Origin: an uncultured Clostridiaceae bacterium
GTDB taxonomy: Bacteria > Bacillota > Clostridia > Lachnospirales > Lachnospiraceae
Reading direction: 5' to 3'
DNA: 35,416 bases
Assembly: GCA_947177415.1 (NCBI GenBank)
Contig: CAMWUK010000031.1
Coordinates: 1 to 35,416 of the forward strand
This document shows, piece by piece, positions 7,195 through 16,400 of this stretch. Numbering within the stretch: the first letter of the stretch is position 1; the number at the start of each line of letters is the position of its first letter. The notes under the pieces were generated by a model. The model was not told the origin of the DNA, did not search any database, and saw nothing but the letters and a program-made list of their open reading frames with translations. The position numbers and the translations under genes are program-made.

Positions 7195-7956
7195 ATGAAT
7201 AATAATGATAACAAGAATAATCAAAATGAACCAGACCAGACTGGTGCAAATAATTCTGGAACAAATGGTGTAGATAATAATATTCAAAATCAACAACAGA
7301 ATCAGAATAATCAACAAAATGTTGATAATATTCAGCAGCAGAATAATCAATCTACAAATAGTGTAGCAGCACCTACTTTTACTCAAGAACAGGTTAATCG
7401 TATGATGACTGCAGAAAATAACCAGGGAAGAGCAGCTGCATTTAGAGAAATGGGTATTGACCCTAATGACCCTAACGCTACTAATATGATGAATATGTTT
7501 AAGGCATTTATGACATCTATGCAAACACCTGAACAACAGGCACAAAATCAGAATGCTCAACAACAGATTAAGATTGCAGAAGCAGAATCTAGAGCAAAAA
7601 AAGCAGAAGCTAAAGCGGAGGCTATGCAGTTAGGAGTACTTCCACAGTATATTGATGATGCTGTAATTATTATTATGTCTAAGCTTGATGATAAGACAGA
7701 TGTTAAAACAGTAGTTGGAGAACTTAAAACAAAGTATCCTGTTTGGTTTAATATTGATAATCAGAATAATACAGGTTCAGGTAATAACGGAGGACAAAAT
7801 CAGCAACAAAATAATAATGCAGGACAAACTGGAACAGGTTCTTCGGTTGGTAATATTAATAATAAGGGTACACAAGGAAATGGTGCATCAGGTATTGGTG
7901 CAAGACTGGCTGCTTCGAGAAAATTTAGTAGCAAAAAGTCTAGCTTTTGGAATTAA
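7195..7956 (+). CDS. Capsid scaffolding-like protein
   Basis: A 253-residue protein. The first ~60 residues are almost only Asn, Gln, Asp and small residues. The central region contains an Ala/Glu/Lys coiled coil (AEAESRAKKAEAKAEA) followed by a conserved-looking segment (LGVLPQYIDDAVIIIMSKL ... VVGELKTKYPVWF) as in phage scaffold proteins of Firmicutes. The tail is Gly/Asn/Gln-rich and ends basic. Scaffolds template the procapsid shell and leave or are cut away before packaging. Its position shortly before the capsid protein supports this. Confidence 0.78.
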   Translation: MNNNDNKNNQNEPDQTGANNSGTNGVDNNIQNQQQNQNNQQNVDNIQQQNNQSTNSVAAPTFTQEQVNRMMTAENNQGRAAAFREMGIDPNDPNATNMMNMFKAFMTSMQTPEQQAQNQNAQQQIKIAEAESRAKKAEAKAEAMQLGVLPQYIDDAVIIIMSKLDDKTDVKTVVGELKTKYPVWFNIDNQNNTGSGNNGGQNQQQNNNAGQTGTGSSVGNINNKGTQGNGASGIGARLAASRKFSSKKSSFWN

Positions 7957-7975
7957 GATTAAGGAGGTTAGGTAA

Positions 7976-8245
7976 ATGGACGGAGACGGAAAAGAAGTAA
8001 AAGAATTGAAAGATACTGTTGATGCAATGAATAGTTCTGATTATAAGGAGTGTTTTAAGGCAGAATATCAGCAGACAGTCATACGTTATCAGGAGTTGGC
8101 AGCTATGCTTGAAAAATGGGATAATGGCGAATTACATTTTACCCCGACTTGTCCGAGAAGCACATATAATATGCAGGTAAGGGCAATGACAGATTATATT
8201 GCCGTGCTCGAAGCAAGAGCAGTTATGGAAGATATAATTTTATAG
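7976..8245 (+). CDS. crAss001_48-like small protein
   Basis: An 89-residue, mostly helical protein. The pattern EYQQTVIRYQELAAMLEKW, then FTPTCP, then a second helix ending in YIAVLEARAVMEDI resembles the family named crAss001_48-related, found in many gut phages. Function is not established. It has a strong AAGGAGG site and lies between scaffold and decoration genes. The family call is from memory of the FTPTCP and Y-LEARA patterns. Confidence 0.7.
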   Translation: MDGDGKEVKELKDTVDAMNSSDYKECFKAEYQQTVIRYQELAAMLEKWDNGELHFTPTCPRSTYNMQVRAMTDYIAVLEARAVMEDIIL

Positions 8246-8257
8246 GGAGGCGAAGAT

Positions 8258-8641
8258 ATGCTTAATAAAGATGGTATTAGAAATAAGAAATATGGTGCTC
8301 CAGTACAAATTTTAGCAAATGTAGAACATCAGTATTCTGTAGGATGTAGAGTACCAGCTTCTCTTGGTGTAGATGTAGGCGATGGATTGAAGATTGTTAA
8401 GGCAGGTACTCCAATTAATATTAATTTATTAGATACATCTACAGCGATAACAGCAGCAACAACTACATGTAATGCTGTTCTTCTGCATAATGTTGATGTA
8501 ACAGATGTAAAATCAGGAGGAGCTGCTAATGGTACAGCACTTATTTTTGGTTTTGTAAATATTAACCGTGTAGAGGAAGATGTACAAACAAAGTTAAAGG
8601 CTATTACAGATTTAGGCCAGATTACTGTAGTTAAACTTTAA
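8258..8641 (+). CDS. Probable head decoration protein
   Basis: A 127-residue beta-rich protein containing small hydrophobic and Gly/Ala/Thr segments (VPASLGVDVGDG, LLHNVDVTDV, ALIFGFVNINRV). It sits directly before a lambda-gpE-type capsid gene, the same relative place as lambda gpD, the shell-stabilising decoration protein. Similar proteins precede capsid genes in many Clostridia phages. The function is assigned from position and composition. Confidence 0.65.
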   Translation: MLNKDGIRNKKYGAPVQILANVEHQYSVGCRVPASLGVDVGDGLKIVKAGTPININLLDTSTAITAATTTCNAVLLHNVDVTDVKSGGAANGTALIFGFVNINRVEEDVQTKLKAITDLGQITVVKL

Positions 8642-8663
8642 AAAGAGAGGAGAAAAATAAGAT

Positions 8664-9701
8664 ATGACTATTTTTGATTTGATGCAGAGTCAGGAATTAG
8701 TTGCTTATTGGGAAGAGCTTATGCAAGACGAAGCCCCTTACCCTTGTGAGGAACTATTTCCAGATGATAAGAAAAGAGGTATTAAGTTAGATTGGCTTAA
8801 AGGTGCAAGGGGATTACCGATTGTTTTGAAGACATCAGCATTTGATGCTTCAGCAGTACCTCGTGGTAGAATTGGATTTGAGAAGTTAGAAGCACAAATG
8901 CCATATTTTAAAGAGAGTACATATATTGATGAAGAGTTGAGACAAGAATTGAATATGGTGCTTGAGACAGGTAATCAAGCATATATAGATGCTGTTATAA
9001 ACCGTATATTTGATGATGAACTTCGGTTATTAAGAGGTGCTCGTGCTTCTCGTGAGAGAATGAGAATGATGGCCCTTACCTCTGGTGTTGTTATTATGTC
9101 TGCCAATGGTCAGGCATTTACATTTGATTATGGTCTTACTCATAAATCTACTGTTACAGCATCTTGGTCTGACCATAAAAATTCTGACCCAATTGAAGAT
9201 ATTAGAGTTGCTAAAGAAGAAATTGAACAGGAAACAGGTACTACTATTACTAGGGCTATGTGTGATGGCAAAACGTGGAGAGATTTACGTAATAATGAAA
9301 AGATTAAGAATGACATTTATGCTGATAGACAAAATATTGGTGCTATTACTAATCAGATGCTTCGTAATTATATTGCAGACCAGTTAGATGGTCTTAAAAT
9401 TGGAATTAATGATATGCGATATAAGGATGAAAACGAGGTTACTCAGAAGTTTATGCCAACTGATACGTTTGTTATGTTTCCAGATGGACCACTTGGTAAA
9501 ACATGGTTTGGTACTACGCCAGCAGAGTCAGATTTACAAGCAGGTAATGCAGCAAATGTAACAATTACAGACACTGGCGTAGCAGTAACAACGGTACAGA
9601 AAGTTGACCCAGTAAATGTGGAAACAATTGTATCTATGATTTGTCTACCTTCTTTTGAGTCAGCCGATGAAGTGTATATACTTGATACAAAGGCATCGTA
9701 A
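8664..9701 (+). CDS. Major capsid protein (lambda gpE family)
   Basis: A 345-residue protein matching the phage capsid protein E family in length and pattern: N-terminal LMQSQELVAYW, then KLDWLKGARGLPIVLKTSAFDA, an acidic helix (YIDEELRQELNMVLETGNQAYID) and a C-terminal segment with TDTFVMFPDGPLG. It forms the icosahedral shell. The ribosome binding site is GAGGAG, slightly far upstream. No protease gene is seen nearby, consistent with gpE-type capsids that use a separate scaffold. Confidence 0.9.
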   Translation: MTIFDLMQSQELVAYWEELMQDEAPYPCEELFPDDKKRGIKLDWLKGARGLPIVLKTSAFDASAVPRGRIGFEKLEAQMPYFKESTYIDEELRQELNMVLETGNQAYIDAVINRIFDDELRLLRGARASRERMRMMALTSGVVIMSANGQAFTFDYGLTHKSTVTASWSDHKNSDPIEDIRVAKEEIEQETGTTITRAMCDGKTWRDLRNNEKIKNDIYADRQNIGAITNQMLRNYIADQLDGLKIGINDMRYKDENEVTQKFMPTDTFVMFPDGPLGKTWFGTTPAESDLQAGNAANVTITDTGVAVTTVQKVDPVNVETIVSMICLPSFESADEVYILDTKAS

Positions 9702-9722
9702 AGTTAGAAAGGAGAAAATAGA

Positions 9723-10127
9723 ATGGTAACAATTACTGATGGTGTAAGGACATTTCATGTTCCAGCTGGTGCAACTAAACCGTATGAAGGAATGGGCTTT
9801 CATGTTGCAACTAATGAAGAATTAGAAGAAAAGAAGCAAGTAAATTTTGATGATTCAGGTATACCGACTTCTAATGCTAAAAAACTTGTTGGTAAAGATT
9901 TTATTGATAAACAAGATAAGGATAGTGATGAAAAAGACGGGGTAAGTGCAGAAGATGCTGCTTTTGTTTCAGAATTACTCGAAAAACCTTTATCTCAATG
10001 GTCTAATGAAGAGGTAAAAGACTTTGTAAAGATTAAAAATATTGATACATCTGGAGCACAGAAAGTTTCACAAGTTAGAGGTATCATTAAAGCTTACCTT
10101 GAGGAAGAACAAAAGAAGAATATATAG
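9723..10127 (+). CDS. HeH/SAP-domain protein after the capsid gene
   Basis: A 134-residue protein. The N-terminal ~35 residues look beta-rich (ITDGVRTFHVPAGA). The middle is acidic and disordered. The C-terminal ~45 residues (PLSQWSNEEVKDFVKIKNID ... VRGIIKAYLEEE) form a helix-extended-helix of the HeH/SAP/Rho-N type, often nucleic-acid binding. Position after the capsid gene matches small lambda FI-like packaging-helper genes, but I have no homology evidence for that. Two other proteins here carry similar domains. Confidence 0.75.
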   Translation: MVTITDGVRTFHVPAGATKPYEGMGFHVATNEELEEKKQVNFDDSGIPTSNAKKLVGKDFIDKQDKDSDEKDGVSAEDAAFVSELLEKPLSQWSNEEVKDFVKIKNIDTSGAQKVSQVRGIIKAYLEEEQKKNI

Positions 10128-10140
10128 GAGGTGAGGTCAC

Positions 10141-10395
10141 ATGACTGATGTCGAAAGAGTTTATAAGGAGATAAGAGAAGAGCAGGCTCCTTATTTTGAG
10201 GATGATGATATTGAATATTATTTAGATAAAAATAATGGAGATGTAGAAGCTACTATTTATGAAATGCTCATTATTAAATCCGAAGATTCATCGGTGGAGG
10301 TCAGTGGCCTTATTACCGGTGATACTTCTGGTTATTTTAAGAGATTAGCATCTAGGTATAAACATTTTAACTCAGGTACTTTGATTGGAGGTTGA
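10141..10395 (+). CDS. Head-tail connector-type small protein
   Basis: An 84-residue protein. PYFEDDDIEYYLDKNNGDVEATIYEMLIIKSED followed by GDTSGYFKRLASRYK resembles a small protein commonly found between capsid and stopper genes in Firmicutes phages. It is likely to be a head-tail adaptor. The last codons contain the GGAGG used by the next gene. The functional call is positional. Confidence 0.65.
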   Translation: MTDVERVYKEIREEQAPYFEDDDIEYYLDKNNGDVEATIYEMLIIKSEDSSVEVSGLITGDTSGYFKRLASRYKHFNSGTLIGG

Positions 10396-10399
10396 TTAT

Positions 10400-10885
10400 A
10401 TGGTTAACCGAAAATTTGAGTTATATAAGATAAAAAGAGAAATAAAGCGTAATGGAATACCTTTTGTTTATTGGAGATTTCCACAGAATGATTTTGGCGA
10501 ATTCGATAAAGAAAAAGAACCTACTTATCTTTGTACAATTAAGGGTATGTATCATGAATTTACTGCTCACATAACAGATACATTTGTTATTTTAACAGGT
10601 ACAGAAACAGCTACGACAAGGACAAAGAAAACACCACAAAGTTTATGTGAATATGATGATGTTTTATTTGTAAATGAGAATGGCAAAGATGATTCTATAA
10701 AAGTAGGAGATTATGTTTATTATAATCATAGAGTTATGAGGGTTGCAGGTTTACAAAATATTATGGAGTGGAATACTTTGGTTGATGTTTCATTTGAGGA
10801 GGTGGATGATGGCACTGACGATTACATTAGACGCAAACAAGAATCAAATAAAGGCAAGCTTGGGATTTATGCAAATGGGGTATAG
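10400..10885 (+). CDS. Head-closure / stopper-like protein
   Basis: A 161-residue protein. I choose the ATG at 10400, which has GGAGG at 10387-10391, rather than the upstream in-frame TTG. The second half has the beta-barrel pattern of stopper proteins: TTRTKKTPQSLCEYDD, IKVGDYVYYNHRVMRVAGLQN, WNTLVDVSFEEVDD. Such proteins plug the portal after packaging and dock the tail. The end overlaps the next gene by 77 nt. Confidence 0.7.
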   Translation: MVNRKFELYKIKREIKRNGIPFVYWRFPQNDFGEFDKEKEPTYLCTIKGMYHEFTAHITDTFVILTGTETATTRTKKTPQSLCEYDDVLFVNENGKDDSIKVGDYVYYNHRVMRVAGLQNIMEWNTLVDVSFEEVDDGTDDYIRRKQESNKGKLGIYANGV

Positions 10886-11192
10886 AGAAGTTGTCAAGTC
10901 TTATATGGTTGATAAGGCAAAAGAATTAGAGCTATATATGAAAGCTAATCATCCATGGCAAAATAGAACAGGTAAAGCAGAGGAAGGATTAACTGCTAAA
11001 GTATCAAGTTCGTTTAAAGGTTATTCTACTACAATTGAGTTAAAACATGGAGTTTATTATGGTGTATATTTAGAGTATGCAATGGAAAAAAGATTTGCCA
11101 TAATTGAACCAACAATAAGACTTAAAGGTCCAGAAATTGTTAGTGATTTAGAAGGAAAGATTGGTAAGTTTGCAAAGGTAAAGAAGGTGTAA
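10809..11192 (+). CDS. HK97 gp10-like tail completion protein
   Basis: A 127-residue protein. The pattern WQNRTGKAEEGL, then HGVYYGVYLE, then AIIEPTI is characteristic of the HK97 gp10 family, a component of the head-tail joining region. Start choice: GAGGAGG at 10796-10802 is spaced correctly for the ATG at 10809 and too close to the ATG at 10806. The gene begins inside the stopper gene in another frame. Confidence 0.85.
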   Translation: MALTITLDANKNQIKASLGFMQMGYREVVKSYMVDKAKELELYMKANHPWQNRTGKAEEGLTAKVSSSFKGYSTTIELKHGVYYGVYLEYAMEKRFAIIEPTIRLKGPEIVSDLEGKIGKFAKVKKV

Positions 11193-11195
11193 TGT

Positions 11196-11573
11196 ATGAT
11201 TGATACTAAAGAGTTTGTACCATTGGAATCGAGGTGGCAAGATATATATATGCACCTTAAAAATAAAGGCTATATTGTATATGCACCCGGTACAAAAACA
11301 GGTGATTGTACAGAGCCTTATGTAGTTGTTAAAAATGATGGAGGTTATAGACATGTAAATTTTAGTAGTAATAGAGATATGTATGCCATTATGTGCTATG
11401 TTCCAAAAGGACAGTATTCAAAGCTCGAGCCAATGGTGCAAAATATTATAAAAGATATGAAAGAACTTGAGCCAATGATACAGAATTATGGACAACAGTT
11501 ACCATCATATTATGATGATACTTATAAAGCACATTATATTACAATAGAGTATGAGAATTACAAGAAAATTTAA
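11196..11573 (+). CDS. Tail terminator-like protein
   Basis: A 125-residue protein located between the gp10-like gene and the tail tube gene, where siphophages encode the protein that caps the tail tube (lambda gpU, SPP1 gp17). Features seen: APGTKTGDCTEPYVVVKNDGG near residue 35, MYAIMCYVPKGQYSKLE, and a C-terminal strand region (YDDTYKAHYITIEYENYKKI). An alpha/beta fold is plausible. The call rests mainly on gene order and length. Confidence 0.7.
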   Translation: MIDTKEFVPLESRWQDIYMHLKNKGYIVYAPGTKTGDCTEPYVVVKNDGGYRHVNFSSNRDMYAIMCYVPKGQYSKLEPMVQNIIKDMKELEPMIQNYGQQLPSYYDDTYKAHYITIEYENYKKI

Positions 11574-11588
11574 GTAGGAGGTAAGATA

Positions 11589-12563
11589 ATGGAGAATGTT
11601 AAACGTTCAAGAAACGAGGTACCAACAATAGATGTTAACCTTTGTACTGTTGAAACAAGGGATGGCATTGAGTTTGGCTTCGATACAGCTAACCAGATAG
11701 AAGTTGAGCCACAAACAGAGGAAACAGATGCTGTAAAGTTAGTTGTTAAAGGAAAACTTAGAGCACAGAAGCCTAAAGAAGTTACTATTACAGGACACGA
11801 GATTACTCTTCATGATAATGTATTTAATCCACAATTGGTTAGAGTACTTCAAGGTGGAAAAATCTTATATTGGCAAGATGAAGAACATACAAAGATGGAT
11901 GAAGAAGAAACGCCGTTTGGTGTGGCCAAATATATGCCGCCTATAGCAGGTTCAGATGATAAGGGAGAAGTATTTACATTTAATGCTTATTCTGCTATTT
12001 ACAATGCTGCAGGTATAATTACAGGGTATGAGAAAACAATGTATCCTAATTGTCAAGGTACGCCGGTTGCATTTAACTCAGAGGATGGTGCATTTAGAGC
12101 ACCAGAATATACAATAAGTTCTGCACCAGATGTGGGAGAAGCACCTTACGAAATGACATGGATAGATACATTACCACAATTAGTAGACCCAGAGAAGTTA
12201 CCAACAATTAAGATACCGTCCGGTGATTTGTTAGGTAAGACTGCTACAGAGTTAGGAGATTATTATATTGCAAGTGGTAATATTCTTGGTACATTGAATA
12301 GGGTTGAAGAATACTTTGATTTTAGTTCTATTACCGAAGAGCAAGAAGGTTATTACGTTGCATTAGAAGTAGATAAATGGCAAGGCAATTCATTTAGACT
12401 TGATAGAATTACAGGTAAAGGAAAACCGGTTAGTTTCAATGGAGATGGAATTGTAATTGTATGGCTAGGTGCTGATGAAGAAACTGCAAAGACTGCAACA
12501 CGTATTGTAGTAATTATTGATGGTACAGAGATAAAGTATGATATTAAAGTTAAGTTTAATTAA
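11589..12563 (+). CDS. Major tail tube protein
   Basis: A 324-residue beta-rich protein with no membrane segment or coiled coil. It lies after the tail terminator gene and before the tail chaperone genes, the standard place for the tube protein that polymerises around the tape measure. It has a TAGGAGG site and is followed by a strong hairpin, as expected of a highly expressed gene. The last ~75 residues could be an added surface domain. The assignment is by order and composition. Confidence 0.78.
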   Translation: MENVKRSRNEVPTIDVNLCTVETRDGIEFGFDTANQIEVEPQTEETDAVKLVVKGKLRAQKPKEVTITGHEITLHDNVFNPQLVRVLQGGKILYWQDEEHTKMDEEETPFGVAKYMPPIAGSDDKGEVFTFNAYSAIYNAAGIITGYEKTMYPNCQGTPVAFNSEDGAFRAPEYTISSAPDVGEAPYEMTWIDTLPQLVDPEKLPTIKIPSGDLLGKTATELGDYYIASGNILGTLNRVEEYFDFSSITEEQEGYYVALEVDKWQGNSFRLDRITGKGKPVSFNGDGIVIVWLGADEETAKTATRIVVIIDGTEIKYDIKVKFN

Positions 12564-12575
12564 GTAAAAGATTAT

Positions 12576-12616
12576 ATATACACCGGATGGAATTTTGTTC
12601 GGTGTATATTTTATTG
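12576..12616 (+). terminator. Rho-independent terminator-like hairpin after the tail tube gene
   Basis: Ten bases at 12576-12585 pair perfectly with 12600-12609 (core ACACCG/CGGTGT). The stem extends inward by a G-T and an A-T pair and is followed by a T-rich stretch. It probably attenuates transcription, giving more tube protein than chaperone and tape measure. Confidence 0.7.
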
Positions 12617-12631
12617 AAAGGGGAATGTAAA

Positions 12632-13228
12632 ATGGTTTTTACAGAAAAAGAATTAGTAGATATGGGAATGACAGATTTACAAATTAAGAGTATTCTGGCT
12701 AAACAAGAAAAAGAAATGAGTGAAAAAAATACAGGTGTTCAAATATATAAACATGATGTAGAGATACATACAGGTATTGAAGAAAAGCCACTTACACCTA
12801 CAAGTTTAGAACAAATTGCTTCATATAAGAATGGCCAAATTGTTGAATTACCACCATTTGCAGATGGTCAACCTTTTGTAGCAAGAATGACACGTCCATC
12901 AATGTTAGCCTTGGTTAAATCTGGAAAGATACCAAATAGCTTATTAAATCAGGCTACTTCATTATTTGCAAATGGTTCAAGTGCGTTAAATAGTACTGGT
13001 AAAAATGCAACAAATATAAACGAATTATTTGATGTAATTGAAACAATAGTAGGTGCAGCTTTATTGGAACCTACGATTGAAGATATTCATTCTGTAGGTA
13101 TGGAATTATCAGATGACCAGTTGATGGCTATATTCTCATATACGCAAAATGGAGTAAAGGCATTAGAGCAGTTTCGTACAGAGCGAGCAAATACTCAATA
13201 TAATAGCAATGTCGAAGTTATATCATGA
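12632..13228 (+). CDS. Tail assembly chaperone (gpG-like)
   Basis: A 198-residue protein. The ATG at 12632 has AAAGGGGA eight bases upstream, and the in-frame ATG at 12587 lies inside the terminator hairpin and is rejected. Segments such as VELPPFADGQPFVARMTRPSM and a helical C-terminus fit chaperones that bind the tape measure and recruit tube protein. The end overlaps a second ORF in the +1 frame by 20 nt, the layout of the lambda G/GT pair. Confidence 0.8.
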   Translation: MVFTEKELVDMGMTDLQIKSILAKQEKEMSEKNTGVQIYKHDVEIHTGIEEKPLTPTSLEQIASYKNGQIVELPPFADGQPFVARMTRPSMLALVKSGKIPNSLLNQATSLFANGSSALNSTGKNATNINELFDVIETIVGAALLEPTIEDIHSVGMELSDDQLMAIFSYTQNGVKALEQFRTERANTQYNSNVEVIS

Positions 13229-13445
13229 AAGACCTAGCAATATAATTGGTATAGACGATAATTATACTCGATATTGTTTTGATGAAGCAGTGACATATAT
13301 AATTTCAAGAATGGAGAATGGCGAAAAACCAAACTTTAGTATTAAAGATAATAAAGGAACAATTGAAAAGCCTCATTACTCAAAGATGTCAGATTTATAT
13401 AAGAGTATGGGATTTTCTTGTGGAGAATATAAAAGACAAATGTAA
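13209..13445 (+). CDS. Second tail assembly chaperone ORF (gpT-like), possibly made by frameshift
   Basis: A 78-residue ORF just before the tape measure, including RPSNIIGIDDNYTRYCFDEAV, a pattern seen in the same place in related phages. Its ATG at 13209 has no Shine-Dalgarno sequence, unlike almost every other gene here. The same frame is open back to 13167, inside the upstream gene, so a +1 (or -2) ribosomal shift would fuse it to the first chaperone. TTT-C at 13172-13175 is a possible +1 slip site. Translational coupling is the alternative. Confidence 0.8.
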   Translation: MSKLYHERPSNIIGIDDNYTRYCFDEAVTYIISRMENGEKPNFSIKDNKGTIEKPHYSKMSDLYKSMGFSCGEYKRQM

Positions 13446-13469
13446 CGTTGAATGTTGGAGGTGAAAGGT

Positions 13470-16400
13470 ATGTCGGTAGGATTAGGAACAGCAGTTGGGT
13501 ATTTAAAATTAGATGTTGCAGGCTTTGCAAGAGGAATAGATAGCGCAATGTCTGATATGGATAATTTGAATGGTAAATTTGATACCACATCAAAAGGATT
13601 ACAAACGATAGGTGGATTATTTTCTGGGTTTGGTACTGTCCTGACGGCAGGCTTTACAGCTCCAATTATTGCTGCAGGTGCAGAAAGCATAAAATTCGGT
13701 GCAACATTTGATAGGCAAATGTCAAATGTTAAAGCAGTATCAGGCGCTACAACTGAAGAGTTTAATGCAATGAGAGATGCAGCTATTGAATGGGGTGAAA
13801 AAACAAAATATACAGCTGCCGAGGCTGCAGATGCATTATACTATATGAGTCTTGCAGGTTGGGATTCAAGAGATTCCATAAAGGCTTTAGGTCCGGTGTT
13901 AAACTTGGCAGCCGCAGGCAATCTTGATTTAGGAAGAACATCAGATATTGTTACAGATGCAATGAGTGCATTTAAATTAGAAGCAAAAGATACAGAACAC
14001 TTTACAAATATATTAGCAGCCACAATGAGTAATTCAAATACAGATGTAGATATGTTAGGAGAAACATTTAAGTATGTTGGAACAGTCGCTGGCTCTTTTG
14101 GTTATAGTATAGAAGATGTTACTTTAGCATTAGGTCTTTTTGCTAATAATGGTGTTAAGAGTTCACAAGCAGGTACAGGCTTGAGGCAGGCACTTAATGC
14201 CCTAGTTAACCCATCTGATAAAGCAAAAGAACAAATGGATAAATATGGAGTAAGTTTATTTAATGCAGATGGCTCTAGTAAATCTTTTATGACTGTTATG
14301 GAAGAATTAAGAGGAACATTTGGTGGATTAGCAGTAGATATTCATAATGCTGATGGCGAGGTAATGTCAGGTGAAGAGATTATGCAAAAGTATGGTCATA
14401 GTTTACCTACATCAGATATGGAAAAATTATCTGCCATTGTTAAGATATTTGGTGTACGTGCACTTCCAGGTATGCTATCTGTTATTGAGGCTTCAGATGA
14501 AGATTTTTATGGATTGGCTGAAAAAATAAATGGAGCAGATGAAGCATTTGTAAAGTTTGGCGATGAAATTTATCCAATAGAGCAAGCATTGGAGGAGTTT
14601 GGAGATAAAATATATAGTGATGATTCTTTTGAGATTCTTGGTGCTTCAGCTGGTATGGCATCTACTCAAATGGATAATTTATCTGGTGATTGGGATAAGT
14701 TTACATCAGCATTGGGAACATCACAAATTTTGATTTCAGATATGGCAAAAGGTGCATTGAGAGAATTTGTACAAGGCTTGACAGAGCTTGTTACTAAGTT
14801 TAATAATCTTGATGAATCACAAAGAGAACAAATAGTTAAATGGGCTTTGGTTGTAGCATCCATTGGTCCAGCACTTATAGCGTTTGGTAAAGTTATTTCC
14901 GGTATTGGAAAAATGATAAATACGTTTAATACATTAAAGGGTGCATTTAATTTTGTAAGTGGAGGTATTAAGCATGTAGGTGAGGCATTTAATTTAGCTA
15001 AAGCTGGATTTCCTGCTTTTGCATCAGAGACAAATAGGCTTGGAGCAGCATTTGGAAGTCTTAGTGCCAAGATAGGTAGCCAAGGATTGATAGGAACCCT
15101 TACTAGTCTTACCGGTCTATCTGCACCTGTTATGGCTGCGATAGCTGCTATAACTGCGGTTGTAGTTGCGTTAATAGCAGCATTTGTGGATTTGTGGAAA
15201 AATAATGAGGATTTCAGAAATAAAATTATAGAGATATGGGAAGGTATTAAGGCCAAGTTCGAGGAAGCCGGGGAAAGAATAGTTAAGATATTTAATGATT
15301 TAGGATTTAACTTTGAAGATTTTAAAGAATTGATGTCAAGTGCCATAGATTGGTTACAATCATTATGGGAAAGCTTTTGTGAAATATTATCTGTAGCTTG
15401 GGATGGTTTTTGTGAATTATTAGCACCAGCTTTTACAGGAGCTTTCGAGATAGTTAGTAGTATTATAGGTGGAATTATAGATGTCTTTGTGGGAATAATA
15501 GAAGTTATAACAGGTGTAATACAAGGTTTTAAAGATGGGGATTGGTCTCTGTTATGGCAAGGATGTTATGATATTGTAGATGGGGTAATAAATGCAATCT
15601 TTGGTGTATTAGATAGTCTTGGCGAGGCAGTATGGAATATGGTTCAAACAGTAGCCAACTGGTTTGGTGCAGATTGGAGTATGTCATGGGACGAAGCAAA
15701 GATGGCTGTATTAGATTGGTTTACAAATATTAGTGAATGGATTGGTGAGTTACCAGGTAAAATTGTTGATTTCTTTGGTAGTATTTGGCAGGCTATAAAA
15801 GATTTTATTGCAAAAGTAGGAGAATGGTTATCTACCATACCAGGTAAGGTAACCGAGTTAGTACAAACAGTTAGTGTTAAATTATATGAATTTGTTACCG
15901 ATGTAATACAATGGTTTTCAGAGTTACCTGGCAAGTTGGCAAAATTCTTTACAGATATTTGGAATAATGTTAAACAATGGGTAAAAGATATGGTAAATAA
16001 GGCTATAGAGTTAGGTGCCAATTTCTTTAATAATATTATAAATTTCTTTTCACAATTACCAGGTAAAATTTATAATTTTATATCACAAGTTTGGGAAAAG
16101 GTTAAGAAATGGGCTAAAGATATGATAGATAAAGCCCTAGAAGTTGGAAAAAATTTCTTAAAAAATATAGTAGACTTTCTTTCGCAACTGCCTGGTAAGG
16201 TTTATGGGTTTATATCACAGGTATGGGATAAAGTAAAAGAATGGGCACCTAAAATAATTGATAAGGCTTTAGAGGTTGGAGAAAAGTTTTTAGGTAATAT
16301 AGTAGATTTTCTTGCAGAGTTGCCGGGTAAGTTTACATATTATTTACCAATTGTATTAACAAATGTTATTGAGTGGGCTGGAGAAATGGTAGTAAAGGCT

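Noticed and set aside
14666-16021. Long reverse ORFs opposite the tape measure gene
   Set aside because: Their composition mirrors the sense coding, no start signal is present, and both lie inside a well-supported gene.
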